NCBI GenBank assembly: GCA_028023455.1
Contig: JAQFVV010000967.1
Span: forward strand, 72,501-136,500
Length of the DNA stretch: 64,000 nt
Source of the DNA: Epiperipatus broadwayi
Lineage: Eukaryota; Onychophora; Udeonychophora; Euonychophora; Peripatidae
Direction: 5' to 3'
Shown here: positions 43,863-58,404 of the stretch, in pieces
Layout of the letters: every line of letters starts with the position of its first letter
Position numbering within the stretch: the first letter of the stretch is position 1
Made by a program: the position numbers and the translations under genes
The notes under the pieces: generated by a model
The model's database searches: none
Told to the model about the DNA's origin: nothing
Seen by the model: the letters and a program-made list of their open reading frames with translations, nothing else

Positions 43863-43917
<55 letters not shown>
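43863..43917. repeat. (AT)n tract at the core/right arm junction
   Basis: Uninterrupted dinucleotide run of about 55 bp, the mirror partner of 42382-42438. It marks the same step in identity on the right side of the axis. Confidence 0.95.
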
Positions 43918-43920
<3 letters not shown>

Positions 43921-43939
43921 TCAAGACCAAATATTTATT

Positions 43940-46542
43940 ATTTATATAAATTTAGTATTACTTGCTTGTCTAATTTCATGTTTATTTTATTGCATTTCTT
44001 CAGCAGGCATATATTTCTGCTGTGGAAAATTTTAATTTGATGGGTTCATTGTGAATCAGTTCCACACAAATACAGGAGCTTCCTTTTATTTTTCAGACCC
44101 AGAGGGTTTTATTCTTGTATTGGTACCAGTGCAGTGGATTGTCCCTGCCTGTTAATAAGAGTTATTAAGGGTTATATAAAGACACTCATTTCTTCATTCT
44201 GTGGCTTATTTATTGTATGAAATTTGGATCTAACTTCACAAAAGTGAATATATTCCCTCATTGCCTTTTTGTTGGATTTGTTATTACATTAGCAACTCAG
44301 TACCACCTTCCCTATCTGAGGGTGCCATTAGGCTGATTAATGTGTGTAGAAAATTTATTTGAGGTGACTGAATATTTACCAACAATAATCAATGATTATC
44401 AGATCTAACACAATAAATTACTTGCCTCTGACACTAGTTCAGGTTTGAATATGAGACTCACAACTACTAAACAATTGATATATAGACAGACAGAGTAAAA
44501 AATGTCAGCTAAATTAATTTACTACTACTACTACTAATAATAATAATATTTATAATATTTAAATAAAAATAAAAAAATCGTAAAGTCAGTTATTATTCCA
44601 TCTATGGGTGTCTTAATACTTACTCAGTTCTATCTGCCAATCCACGTCAACAACTTTAAGTCACTTAAAATCGGCCACTTTTTGAGCTACAGTACAGTTT
44701 TTACACTTGTTTTAAAGCTTACAAAAACTCCCATAAGATGCTGTCCTCTCTCACATTACTTTACAAGTAAAAAATCAATATATGCGATGTTGAAAGTTTA
44801 ACAAAAGGAGTGGGCAGTCCATTCTAAATGCTGAGTGGCTGATGATTATTTGTTCAAAAAAGATCCCCGATAAATACTTTTCACCACTGAAAATTAAAAA
44901 AATATGTTTAGAGTGTTTTTTTCTTATTTTTCATACATATTATAAATTATTTTCATAAAATATGCTGAAAATAGTTATTTTACAAAAATAGTAAGATTTT
45001 ATTAAAAAATTGTATACTTTACACAAATGTAAATTAAAAAAGAAACCAGTGAATAGCAACAATTTTGACATCATGTCAAAAGTTTAAATTGCCCCAAGCT
45101 GTTTATTTGATTTTCAAAAAAAAATAATGTTTTAGAATATTTTTCTGGAATTTATTTACATACTGTAATGTATTTTGGTAAAATTTGCTGAAAATAAAAT
45201 TATTTTTAGAAAAATGGTAAGATTTTGCTAAAAAATTCATAACTTTTGTAATAACATAAATTGAGGAAGGAAATCAATGATGTTTGCATCACTTGTAATT
45301 TGCTACAATCTTTTTTTTATTTTTTCTGCTATCAAATATTTTTATAATTATAAATAAAACTTTATTTTTGAAAAAACTTTCGTTTACTTTCATAACCTGA
45401 CAAATTATTCATATATTTTTTACAAACAAAATTAAACTGAATATAATATTAAAAGATGAATATATTTTTATGGCTGAGTTTGTTAAGTGACTAATCAAAC
45501 TTTAGAATTTTTAATTCACTCAGCCAATAATAAATTCTACAATTTAAGAGCAGTTGAATGGTTAAGAGAGTAGTTTATTATTGATAACTTTGACAGTTAA
45601 ATCGATTCCCTAATTCAATTACTTCATTAAGAGTAAATTAATCTTTTAACAACAGTTTTTATAAAATAGAATGTATAATTTATGTATGAATGACTTATAA
45701 TAAAAATATTTAATTTATATCCTTGGATGCTTATGCATATATGTGCTCTGACAATAAAAACCTGTGTGTGTGGTAATATCTAAACAACATAATAATTATA
45801 GGTAAAATCAGAATAGCTATTTAATATAAGAAGGACATGATAAGCTCTTTTTAAGTTTATCATGCAAAAAAAAAGCCAATCAAGTCAACAGTTGGTAGCT
45901 CCAGTTTAAAATAATATGAGCTTAACAGAAATGTCGTGGTCAGAGTTTATTAAGAACTTGCCAATACATAGAAATAATATCAAACAAATCCAATTTGCTG
46001 GCTATACCAAAGCCAGGCCATGTCAGAGAAAATAGTCTGCAATGAAGACAGTAGATGAACTGAGGAACCAAGGAAATACAATAATAATAGCCTGGGTAGA
46101 TAGCTAGCTAGCACAAGTGAAGTAGAAAAAAATGTTTTAAGTACAAGCAGGTACAAGTAGATGAAAACTTTTATATAATGCATGTTATATATCAGTGTTA
46201 AAATGTTTTAACGTATCTCAATCAAATCATACACATATAAAATAAATTCACTAATGTTATTTAAAAGAAAAAAAATAATTTTAAACATTATTACAGATCT
46301 TCTTAAAAGATATCAGTGAGGATCAAATATTGGATTTGTTTTAAAAAAACACTTAGGTTTTAAATATTTAAAGAGAGAGAGGAATCACATGATTCTACAA
46401 TAATAAAAGTTATTCTAAATTAAGACTTTATTTTAAACTGACAAAACTCCCAATGCAAGAAAAGAAAATATATTTTATAGTTATTTTTTCTCTTTTAAAC
46501 ATAGGACTACTCTAAAAGAAAGAGAAAAACATTCACACATGA

Positions 46543-46636
<94 letters not shown>

Positions 46637-47300
46637 TAAAATCAACAAAAAAATTAACTATAGTAGTATGATTATTAAAATGTAATGTACATATATGTAA
46701 ATAAAACACTGATAACAATACCTGACTTACTATAATGTATAAAAAGTTTATATTACCACTGTCCTTAAGTATGTCATCTTTGTTTTTCATGAATTAGTTG
46801 AAGAAGTATATTGTTTTGTCCATTTTGTCATTCTATCCTATGCTATTTGTTAGGTGAGAGTCTTCTAGGTAGGATGTATTTTTGAGAGAGTCAGATTTTT
46901 ATGGATTTGTAAATTTATAACCTGTAGGCTAGAGATGGGCTTAGAGTATGGGGGTTACCTTTTGGAAAAGCCTGGCCACACATATCCTGGAAAATAACAC
47001 CAAAAATAATTGATCAGTTCATTTTTTAAATGAAGATCACTTACCATGAACTGTTGGTGAAGTATCAATAAATTTTATTTTTGAGTTAGCAAGATGTGCA
47101 GCTTGTTGCACAGAATAATGAGTCCTAGCATCTGGAATATGATCTTGATTAGCTGAGTAAGAAAGAATTCATCAATGAATAAATCTACAGAATGCATAAA
47201 ACAATAAATTTGGGGTTTTTTTTTAAACACATTCAATCCATTGTTCTCCCACACAAATATTGTGAAAGTCTCTAGATAAATCTCTTAAAATAGGCAGATT
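43940..47300. other. Inner right-arm sequence, unassigned
   Basis: Mirror of 39000-42360. Small differences seen include S/F in the frame at 44604-44801 and M/V in the frame at 45980-46183. No recognised gene. Confidence 0.5.
46541..46633. repeat. (AT)n microsatellite, right arm
   Basis: Mirror of 39657-39754, a few units shorter. Confidence 0.97.
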
Positions 47301-47621
47301 TTTAATTAATTAATAAAATAGGTAAAAACTTATTAAAAATTCCTTAAAATATAACATTTTTATATTCCATACTAATTACTTACTTTACATTTTTTATCTG
47401 AATAATATTTAACATTTTTAATTTTATTATTACAACAGATTATTTTTTTTTTTAGGTTAAGCATTGTTATACAACTTTTTAAAAATAATATTATATAAAA
47501 GATAAATTTATTTACGAAGCATTTTTAAAAAAAAAAACAACAAAAACATTATTTTTAGTAAACGACACAGTTATTTTACTAATTTTTATGTGTGTGCATA
47601 TGTACATGCAATTCTACTTTT

Positions 47622-47722
47622 TTTTAAAGTGTCATAGCATCGGCCGGGTCACGAAACCGCAACCCGGGCAACTGCCTGCAAGTGCAAGACAGTCACGCTG
47701 ACCTCTCGACCACCAATGCAAG
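47622..47722 (-). mobile_element. tRNA-Gly-like SINE, right arm copy
   Basis: Mirror of the left-arm copy; the tRNA-like part is 47637-47719 and appears identical, including the 14-base T loop. The same 18 bp duplications flank it, so a single insertion preceded arm duplication. Confidence 0.85.
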
Positions 47723-48029
47723 ACATACAATTCTACTTTTAAAACACATGTTTGATATAAAATTAAATTAACAAAATTGCTAAATTTTAATTTGAAGTAG
47801 AAATTTTTTTAATTGAAAGCCCCTCTTGGTCTAATACATATTTGAAGTACTTGTTTCAACTTCCCTTTATCCTCCAAAAAAAAAAAAAAAAAATAGAATT
47901 TTTTTTTTCACATTTTTAACATTTAAAAATTTGGGTACAACGAAATTAAAATTTGCTGAACATTTGCACTGTTATCTGTCTATTGGATTTTACTACTCTC
48001 AACTAACTTTTTATTTTTATTGGCTTTTT

Positions 48030-51000
48030 ATTCTGATTCTAATTCTAGCTTATTTTGGCTCTGATGGATGGAGTCTGTGAGTGTTATATGATCTGTTGGA
48101 TTTGTTCTTCAACAGAAAATTATTAGGTCCACTTTTTTGTTGTATGGTAAATGGGCCATCATAATCAGAAAAGAAAATTATATTGATGTTGCAAAGGATT
48201 ACTGATGAAGTTATCTCATAAAAACGAAATCCAGGGTATTAGTTTGGCATGGCTTCTGTATACTTCATTTTTTTTCATGTCAGCCTTATGTTCAAATCTA
48301 TCTTGAGCCATTTCTTTATCATGTTCTCTATTAATTTTATAGCAACTCACAGGTAATTTGTTTCTATAATCAGATAGGAATATTTGACAAATTGTAACCT
48401 TATCAATGTAAACCCTGTGAATTCAATTGATGTCCAATTACTTTAATTGATGATAATTCTGTTTGGTTGACTCATTCTCTATGATTTTTATTGATACACT
48501 TTAAAAGTAGTTGGTTCAGCTCTCTCATAACCCAATAACAATGGTTTGATTGAAGATTCTGTAGAAAAGATAGTAAATGTTAAATCTTCTGTTATTGAAC
48601 CCATTGTTTTCCTTGATGTGATTTGAATAAACTTCCTTGATTTATAAGTATGAATTGTTGTTTTCGAATCCTTGATTAATCTGTTGTTTTTGAAATATCC
48701 TCTTAGTAATTTGAGTATTGACTTTTCTTAACAGATAAGTTGTCATAAATATAGAAAATACATCTTACATCACATTTAGAAACCTATATTGTCTGTATGG
48801 TGTCAAGAACCAGTAGAGTCTATGGCTAACAATTCATTAAGATTCTGGGTTAAAATTGATTGCATGATACCTGCAAACTTCTTATTTATACATTTAATTT
48901 GTGCATACATATAAAATGTTCTTAGAATTAACAGAACAGTAAAATACAAATTAGCTCAATAGACTATTCCCCTTAGTATATACTATACTTTCCATGCTCC
49001 AAAGTGCCTGTAAAGACAGTGTACACACATTCTTACTTGTAAATTATTTCACTAACAGAATTCTTCAAGATTTCTCCTCAGATGTGATCTTGTATTGTAG
49101 TATGTCATCAGCTAATCTATTCTATTTTTTTAAAAATTAAAGACTAGTAGAGACATAGTATTTTTTATGTAGGCAATAATATTGTCATATTCAATTAATA
49201 TTGATTTTAATTCTGAAAGTCTTTGTAATTCACACTAATGTGATTGCTGCAATATACAAATTATCTGATTCAAGGTGATGTTCTATGGAATGATGTCTGA
49301 AGACATATGCCATGATATTGTCATTACCCTTGTAATAAATATACTTGTATTTAAATTTTTGCAAGAACTAAAAAAAACTATCTGATTATGCATTCATTTG
49401 GCAAATAACTGCTGTTAAAAAAATTCTAATCTCTTCATGTTCATAATAACAATAACATCTGACTCTAAGACTCATATAATGGCTAGAGCTTCCCTCTCAG
49501 TGTTGAGCAATTATTTTTAGCTATCTCTATGACTTTGGTTACAAAAATATAATATTCTGTGCTGGTTTTGTACATAAAGTTAAAATAATAACAACCATTA
49601 ACTCATACCATTGCTTTAGTCTGAAGATAAATATCTTAGAAAAGTCAGTATAAAACTTGAACCACCTGCTTCAAGAACTTATTTTTAATACAAAAACAAT
49701 CCTTGTCCTGTTGAAACCGTAAAACCCACATTTTGTCTTTTTTTGAAAATTGAACCAAGGATTTAATGTCTGCAGCAACATTTTGATAGAACTGGTGATA
49801 AAAAATTACATAGCCCTGTTAAAGACAGCAATTGATGCATATTTGCATATTTGTCAGTGCATAAAAATGTGGTATTGCAGAATGTAGTTCAATACTATCA
49901 TTCTCTATTAGAAAACTAAAAATTTAAACCTCTTCCAAGGCCATACAACTTTTCTGTAAGATAATCATAATATTTTTCTGTCAACATTCTTTAAAAATAA
50001 TTCTAAATGCTCTAGATGTTCTTTAATATTCCTCAATGCAATAACCACATCATCCATATATAAAACAATATTATTGTTTATTTTCTTTAATGATAGTTTG
50101 TTCATGCACCTTATCTGTCCTAATCTACTATTTATCAGTTCAAATGACATATGCTTGAAGACACAAGTATATCTTTCATAACAGAAGTTGGTTTACCAGA
50201 AGTCTGATAAATGCAGAGGTATCTGAATGTAGCTAGATGCTATGTCCATGGCATTGAATACAGTTCTTCCATGTAATCATGTTAGAAGTATAGATATTGT
50301 AGAGGGAATATTTTTTCTGAGATAACAATGTTAGTCAATCCACAGGTATCTAAATATACTCTAACAGAACCATTTTCTTCATTACTAATATTAATGGATT
50401 CATATATGGGAATTCATGCTTTTCTATGACATTCCATTCTATCATCTGTTGTATATTTCTGACAACTCCTGCCTTACACTGAAATGGAATGGGATATGAG
50501 TGACTTTGAAAGTGATTTACTTCTTTAACTTTAATTTTGTATATATATCCTTCAATGTTTTTCTGTCAATTACAGAAGACCTGATAGTTTCTCATTAATA
50601 TTTCCATTAGAAAACACTGCTCTTCTGATACCTTTAAAATATATTTTTCCACTTTATCATGCATATGTGCTATGCCAACCATTTGTTGGATATATTAGAT
50701 ATAAGTTAACATGTATTCTTGAAGATTTACAAATGGTATTATGTATTTTCTACACAAAAAGTTGGCTTTCTTGTAATTCAAAACACATTTCTGTCTGCAA
50801 AGAAAATCTGATGCAACCTCTACACCTTGTATAATCTCAGCATCATTGAAAATACATGATTAAAATAGTCTCAACAAGTTGAAGACTGACTCATACTTTC
50901 TTGGTTTCTATTTTGACCCTTTTTTCTCATTGAACAGTGCAACCAGAATTTCTTTTAAAGGAAGGGTGAATATGTGAATGCCTGCATTAGTATTTTTTAA

Positions 51001-51700
51001 TATCTGATAAAAGTTACTGGATATTAAAGATATCTGGCTTTCAAAGTCAATAAGAGCTTTTGTCTAGAATTTTACAGCTTTTAGATATATAATAAGACAG
51101 GTCTGTATACATTCCATTAATGTTTGTTCCTCTTCATTATTAATAACAACTTTAACCAACAAAAATTTTTTTCTAGGTTATTCTGAATTGATTTTGACTC
51201 TATTGTATGGCTGGTACTACCAGATTGAAAATTTGGTTATGATTTTTTTTTCTAGAGTGGTTTTGTAGTACATTACATTTTTGTCTTCTTTTTTTTCTAC
51301 AATGTTGATTTTCAGCAATATTTCTACAAAAGATATGGTTGGTTTTCAATATTTCTATACTGGATAGCTGTAGTGTGGAACCTAGGTAGATCAACTTTCC
51401 TCACACTTTCATAAATTTCCCTTTTGATGTGTCCTTAGGCAATGGTGATTATCAATTCAACCATTTTATCTATGTTCCTATGACTCTGACCTAGCATAAT
51501 ATGCTGTATTCCTGCAGAGAAGTTGTAGCTTACCATTCTTACTATATGCCTCTCTCATAATGGGAAGAAAAATAGGAACCTCTGCTTGGCTATCTGCAAG
51601 TAAATGAATTGAATATGGATCTCCACACACATTACTGGATATTTTTCTTGTGATATTTTATGCCGGAGCTCATCTTGGCTTTTTCTCTCCAGAAGCTCTG
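48030..51700 (-). pseudogene. Decayed Ty3/gypsy-type retroelement, right arm copy
   Basis: Mirror of 34590-38260. The RT segment with YMDDVV is open at 50150-49965 and differs from the left copy by one residue (K for E in the following NIEEHLE). The zinc-knuckle-like frame is open at 51394-51200, with a lysine/glutamate difference from the left. It shares the left copy's disabling changes. Confidence 0.8.
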
Positions 51701-51709
51701 CATTATTGC

Positions 51710-53153
51710 ATATATGTGTCTTGCCACATTTCCTGAAGCTCTAAAACGTTATTTGCAAAAAAAAAAAAAAAACAACTGCATCATCTGTAAAATCTAGATG
51801 ACTTAAATAATATTTTACTATTACATTCTTAGTTTCCCATTTTAATCTATAAAAAACTTCTTACACTGAAAAAGTTTTTGATATATGGAATCACCATGTC
51901 ACATACCATTCTCAACATTAATTTTCTAAGTATAATTATGCCATCTAATTATTACTATTGCATTTTAAAAAAAAATTCTTTAGAATATGACAATATCCTG
52001 TGTCTATATCTTGATAATCCAATGCATTAATCACTGATAAATGCTTATAGAATGAAATGCCTTTTCATAATCTGCCAATCCATTGCATAATGGCAACTCA
52101 GATCCATTGGTCCTATCCATAACTTCTCTCAATACATGAAATGATTACTGTACTAACCCCCCCCCCCATTTATATCTAGTTTGTTCTTTTGGTTGGTTAA
52201 ATCCAAAGTTCACTGTAGATGAGTTGAAATTATTTGGGTAAAATTTATTTATAAAACTGATAAAATACTTATAAGTCTGCAATTTTTAAAATATTCTTTA
52301 TCATCTTTTAAAATATTAATATTGCATTCTTTCAATCATCTGGTACATCTTTATCATTTAGACAATTAGTATATAACTTTGCCAAAAAAATATATTTCTT
52401 CACTTGTTTCTTTTAAGATAATATTTATAATTTTATCATTATCTGAATTTTTTTTTCTTTCTTCATAAATTTAATTGTATGTCTCACACTTTTCTTTAAA
52501 ATCCTGGATAATTAAAAGGATGTGGTGGTTGTAGGAGGTACTTTGCCTTGTACTTTATTGTTATATAATTCTTGTTAGAACTTTTCTATACATTTCATAA
52601 TAACATATTTCTTTTTAATAATAATTCTTTTTTTTTTCTTATTTCAGAAATAAGGTTTACACTCTCAAAACATTTATTTTCTTCTAAAGCTTTCATTGCT
52701 AATTCATAATTATAATTTTTTTTATATCGTTATCAATTCTTTCTCACACAATATTACAAATTTCAAGATATTCAATTTTTCTTAATGCATCATTTTATAT
52801 TATTTTTATATTGTTTCTTTTCTTTGTAATTTGTCTTATCTCAGCAAAAATTTTACTTGTAGAATTGTTGCTTTTTTGTACCAACTATCTTTGCTTTAGT
52901 TTTTAAATCTGTTTTATTTTCTTATTAATTTCATTCAATTCCAAATCATGTTCAAAATATATTAATTTTGTATATGATTTGCAAGTAATAATTTAAATTC
53001 ATACAAATGTTTCTGAAGATTAGGAATATCAATTTTGAATATTGTATTTCTTAGTAATGTTTGTCTCTCTAATTTTGCATTAACTTGTATCATACATCTC
53101 ACTAATTGATGATTACTTTCTTTATTGAATTTATTAAGAACATTATAATCTTG

Positions 53154-53229
<76 letters not shown>

Positions 53230-53618
53230 GTTAGTCAATATATAATTCTTTACTGCTGTATCTTTATTTGGTTGCTTTCATGTCCATTTCTGGTTAATTT
53301 TTTTTCTAAAAAAAAATATAATATAACATTTGTCTTTTTCTGCAAACTTCACAAGTTTATGTTTTCTCTCATTTCTGTCAACATAACCAAAGTTACCTAC
53401 AACTCTCTAATCTCCAATTCTTTATCAATTCTAACATTAACATCTCCCATGATAATTTTAAAATGTTGTTTTGTCTGATCAAAGGCCTTTTGTATATTCA
53501 TATATAAAACAATTTCTTTATCACAATGAGAACTTGAAGCATAAACCTGAATTATTTGCATTTGATATTTGCTATTCAGATTAATAACTAATGTTGCCAT
53601 TCTGTCGAATACACTATC
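51710..53618 (-). pseudogene. Decayed RTE-like LINE, right arm copy
   Basis: Mirror of 32690-34585 on the opposite strand. The endonuclease frame 53600-53397 is identical in protein to the left copy. Motif C reads FTDD here (about 51775-51795) where the left arm has FADD. The (AT)n insertion is longer (53153-53226) and lacks the inverted 16 bp piece seen in the left arm. Same stops and frameshifts, so it was dead before the arms were duplicated. Confidence 0.85.
53153..53226. repeat. (AT)n tract within the right-arm LINE
   Basis: Dinucleotide run of about 74 bp with one phase break (near 53178). The left-arm counterpart at 33104-33140 is much shorter and flanked by an inverted micro-duplication. 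Confidence 0.95.
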
Positions 53619-54919
53619 AATTTTATAGCATACAAATATAAAATCTATAATCTGCTGTCATAACTTATATAAGTAAAAGATGAATTCCACCGTTCACTCT
53701 CATTTATAGTCTTAATATTGACAATGAAATTGAGATTGTTATTATATTAAAGTTTAGATAAGCCCTATTTTTAGATAAATATAACATGTTTAATGGGGTT
53801 CATTTAAATTTATATGAAGATAAAAAAAAATTAATCTGTTATAGTCCAAATGTTATTTTTTCGTATCTATATTAAGTTTTAGACCACTGTGAAAAGTTTG
53901 CTCCATCGTTTTCTTATGAAAATTACTTTCACAGCAGATTATGGTTTCTGTGATTTACAAAAACTTTGGCTGTCATAATGTGATAACACACACACTTATA
54001 TGCTGTAATGGAATACATATAGTTTATATTTTGTCTATCCAAAACAATTCCAGACCATATTTTGGCATAGCCTCAGTTGTAATAATTGAGGGTGAAAATA
54101 AAGAATTTACTGATAACGATATAGAATTTATTTTTCTCATCAATCTACATATTAGGCTAGCTAAATTAATGTTGAGAATGAAGTAGATAACTGGAAAGGT
54201 AGACAAATAAAATTACAAAGTTAGTTAAACATTTAAGAAGAGTACAGTCATATTCAAATGAAATGCAAAATACAATTACAAATTATTAAATCCAGTTAAT
54301 AAAAATATCCAGTTAAAGATTTTTAAATTATTTTATGAAGGAAAGAATTTTTTCAATAATAATTTAATATCATAATATTTTTAAATATACTTAAGATTTA
54401 TTAAGAACTGTCTTCATTTTATCTAATTATCAATGTAGTGCAATACAAATTCTGCTCAAAAAATGTAAATAATAAATAATTACCACGGCCATTTTAGCCA
54501 TTACAAAATCATGTTATCATCCATTTTATTCACCATCATTAAAAATAAACAATAAGGCCATTTTGTGGTGTACAGATATTAAATTGATTTAACAAATAAA
54601 TAAAAAAAAACAGATATACAAAAATTAATTATACTTATAAAAAGAAAATGGAAGTATAGTATTCCAACACAAAATAAAAACGTATAGATAATTATACACA
54701 TAATAAGCTAAACAATATTTATCTAAATCGCATGTTGAAAATTATTATAATAAGCTAAACAAAATTATAAATTAAATATTACCAAAATTATTTTTTATTG
54801 AAAAAAATGAGTTAAAATGATGCTTTCACTAAATAAAATTAATAAGTTTGGAACCATGTTTTAATCTTAAGACAAAATACAATAAAAAATATCAAATTTA
54901 TTAAGCACAAGGAGATAAC

Positions 54920-55057
54920 ATTGTAATAATGTGAAAGCTAAAACATTCGAAAGATGTGCAGAGTTCCATGTGCAGTTATTGTTACATCTGATTGGCTGTC
55001 ACATAAACATGTTTAAAGTGCATCTTTTGAAGGTTTTAGCTTTCACGTTATTACAAT
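54920..55057. mobile_element. 138 bp MITE, right arm copy
   Basis: Mirror copy of 31256-31393, same length, with only one or two substitutions seen by eye. The element predates the duplication of the arms. Confidence 0.75.
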
Positions 55058-57290
55058 AAAAAATAAAATAAAACCATTTTCAGATTTATATACAATATCT
55101 AAAAATATATATATATATTAGTAATCTAATTTTTCATAAATGTATATATTTAAATCAAATTGTTACATTAAGTTTTATTTATTTTGTTACAAAATAAATT
55201 GTATATATGGATAGATTTGTTATGTATGCATGTGTTTAAAAATATAAATGTACATGGATATCAATCTGATTATCTAATCACAAAGAATAATATCCCTATC
55301 AAGCGCTTTATGGATTTTAAATGAGTTCTTTGCTATAACATTAATGATTATATGAAATAATTAATTCAAAGACGAAATACATTGCAAATTATTCAAAAAT
55401 ATCTAGCTTTAAATATATGGAAGCACAGTAAAATATCAATGTTGTCAAAAATATTATTTCATTTGAAATTTAAAAACACTTTAATTGTAAAATTAGCAGT
55501 AGAATAGTATGATCTGACTTCTGAATATACATGTGCTCGAGGGAATTTATTTTTTGCAAAACCAAAAGTATCAAGAGGTGAGACCTCTTTTGAAACAAAT
55601 CTTTTCTCTCAAAAATGTGAGCGTTTTTGCCATTGTCTCAACTGGAAAACTATCATGAAAATACTAATTTCAAAAAGCAAAAATGAAATATTTATTATAA
55701 AACAAATAATTCTCACAAGCGCATGAAAGTAAAATTTCTATTTTCATACGTCAAATATTCATTCTGAAGATTTTATTAATAATAAAAAAATATTGTTTTG
55801 TTTGAAGATATTATTAGTAATAGTAATGCATTCTGAGAAAAAAAAATTATTACAACTTAAATTAAATTTTATATGATATTCGACTCTTTGCTATTATGCT
55901 TAGATTATAATTATTCAATATAAACTAGCTAAATACAAGTGTTGCTAAAAAACAATAAGTTACCTAAAAGTATATTACTCCCCCTCCGGCTTAATCTTTA
56001 TTCTTTTAATAATATAATATAGTTATTTGATCCTACCGCCAAAAAAAAAAAAAGAGTAAACATCTATTTTTATATATAAAATTATTCATTTTAAAAAAAC
56101 AAAACAAAAGAATTTGTTCATTTTTATATAATAGAGCTTCCATCCGTTTGTATATTTGTTGGATTAAAAATTTTGAAAAGTTCCAAAGAAATTTTAGATA
56201 TATGCGAATAGTTTATCTCAACATTTTTATTTAATGTAGATAAATGAAATTAGATAATGACAAAATTAATAATAAAATTAAACATTTATAATTAGAATAA
56301 GATAATTTTTACCTAGCTTTCTTTGCTTTAAAAAAAACATTAGCACATTGATGTTTAAAACAAAACATTTAATCGTACTTTATAAACATTTATGTGTAAA
56401 TATGTACTAACAGTAAGGTGAAATCATTTAAAATATCTGTTTTATTAGGATCATTAGTCTAAGCCTCTCATTCTGAATACATACAAATAGTTCAAAAGCA
56501 AATATAAAAATTTAGTTTTACTTTTGATGAGAACTGAAATATAGAAGCTATAATAATAAGAAACATTTTGGTTATGCTATGAGATTCAGTACATTCCAAG
56601 GTAGATTTCCGTTTCATTTCAAGAATATTATTCGGACATGGAATCACAACACGTGGGTCTCAACTAGGCTGAAGAAATGTAATGGTTATCTTTACATCTT
56701 ACATAATTTTAATGAATTTACAAATAAGAATAATTTTAATATCAATTTTATCAAGATAAACTAGTCTCATAATATTTTTTTAAAAAAGCAAAGATATAGT
56801 AAGAAATTGTATTCCATTTTATCAACATTTAGTAATGCTATACAGAGTAATAACAAATTAAAAAAAAATAGTAATTTTATTTTCAAATATTTTTACATGA
56901 ACATTTGAATAAAAATAAATATTTAAAAATTAAATATAATATTATAAACTTCTCTATCAATAACAAGTGTTTTTTCAATAATCTTTACATATGAAATAGT
57001 TTTAAATATAACAATTTGGTTAAAATATAAATAAATTTTTAATGAAATCTTGCATGCAAATTATTCTCTCTGTGTATATCTTTTATACTATTTGTTTCTT
57101 AAAGTCATTAATGGTAAAAATTAAATATTTAGAATTTCAATCTATTGCTTGTAGTTGTATATTTTTAGACAGGCCTGTGTTTGGACATAATATATGTAAA
57201 TGCTTCATGTCCATAAATTAAAATTCATGAAGAAATTTTAAATTTTAAAAAAATTATTTAATAATTTTAATAGATAAAAGTTATATAGAT

Positions 57291-57340
57291 ATTTTATGTG
57301 TACAGATAAATATATTCGGTATGATTAATTATAAAGATAT
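57291..57340. other. About 50 bp insertion private to the right arm
   Basis: In the left arm, tagat and gttaaataaattt (in the right-arm sense) are adjacent (around 29010-29045 on the complement). Here they are separated by about 50 bp including gtgtacagataaatatattc. It accounts for most of the 54-unit drop in mirrored coordinate sum between 28430 and 29553. Confidence 0.7.
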
Positions 57341-57944
57341 GTTAAATAAATTTAAAGCAAAATATTTTTTAAAAGTTATAAAAGTTATTTTTTTTTGTTA
57401 ATAGTTAAAAGTAGAAATGACATTCATAGAAAATTAATTAAAATACTTGTAAACAGATCGATTAATTAAAAAAAAAATTTTTTTTCAAAGTGTATAGGAA
57501 AAATGGTACATTAATTAGAGTAAATAATAAAAAAAAAAACCTAAAGAATTACAACAACAACAAAAAAAAAGGATTAAGAAAATTAAAAAAATTGTTAATA
57601 TAATATGCAGTATAGAACAACTTATAATAAAGCATCAAAAAGATGACTATTATAATGATTTCTTGGAACATTAGTGTTTATATACCTAATTATATATCTA
57701 CCTGTATATCCATACTATAAGTCTATATATTTATCTATTTGTCAGTGTGACTGGTTATCAATCTGTCTATTAATATTTAGTTATCTACCTATTTTAACTA
57801 TCTAATTAATCTATCGTTTTAATTAAGCACTTAAACATTCACTGACTATCTTTATATCTATTTCTTTATCCACCTAAATATTAAACAGTCAGTCAATATA
57901 TTCACATACTTATCTCTCTATCCATCCAACCATTTACTTAACAG

Positions 57945-58404
<460 letters not shown>

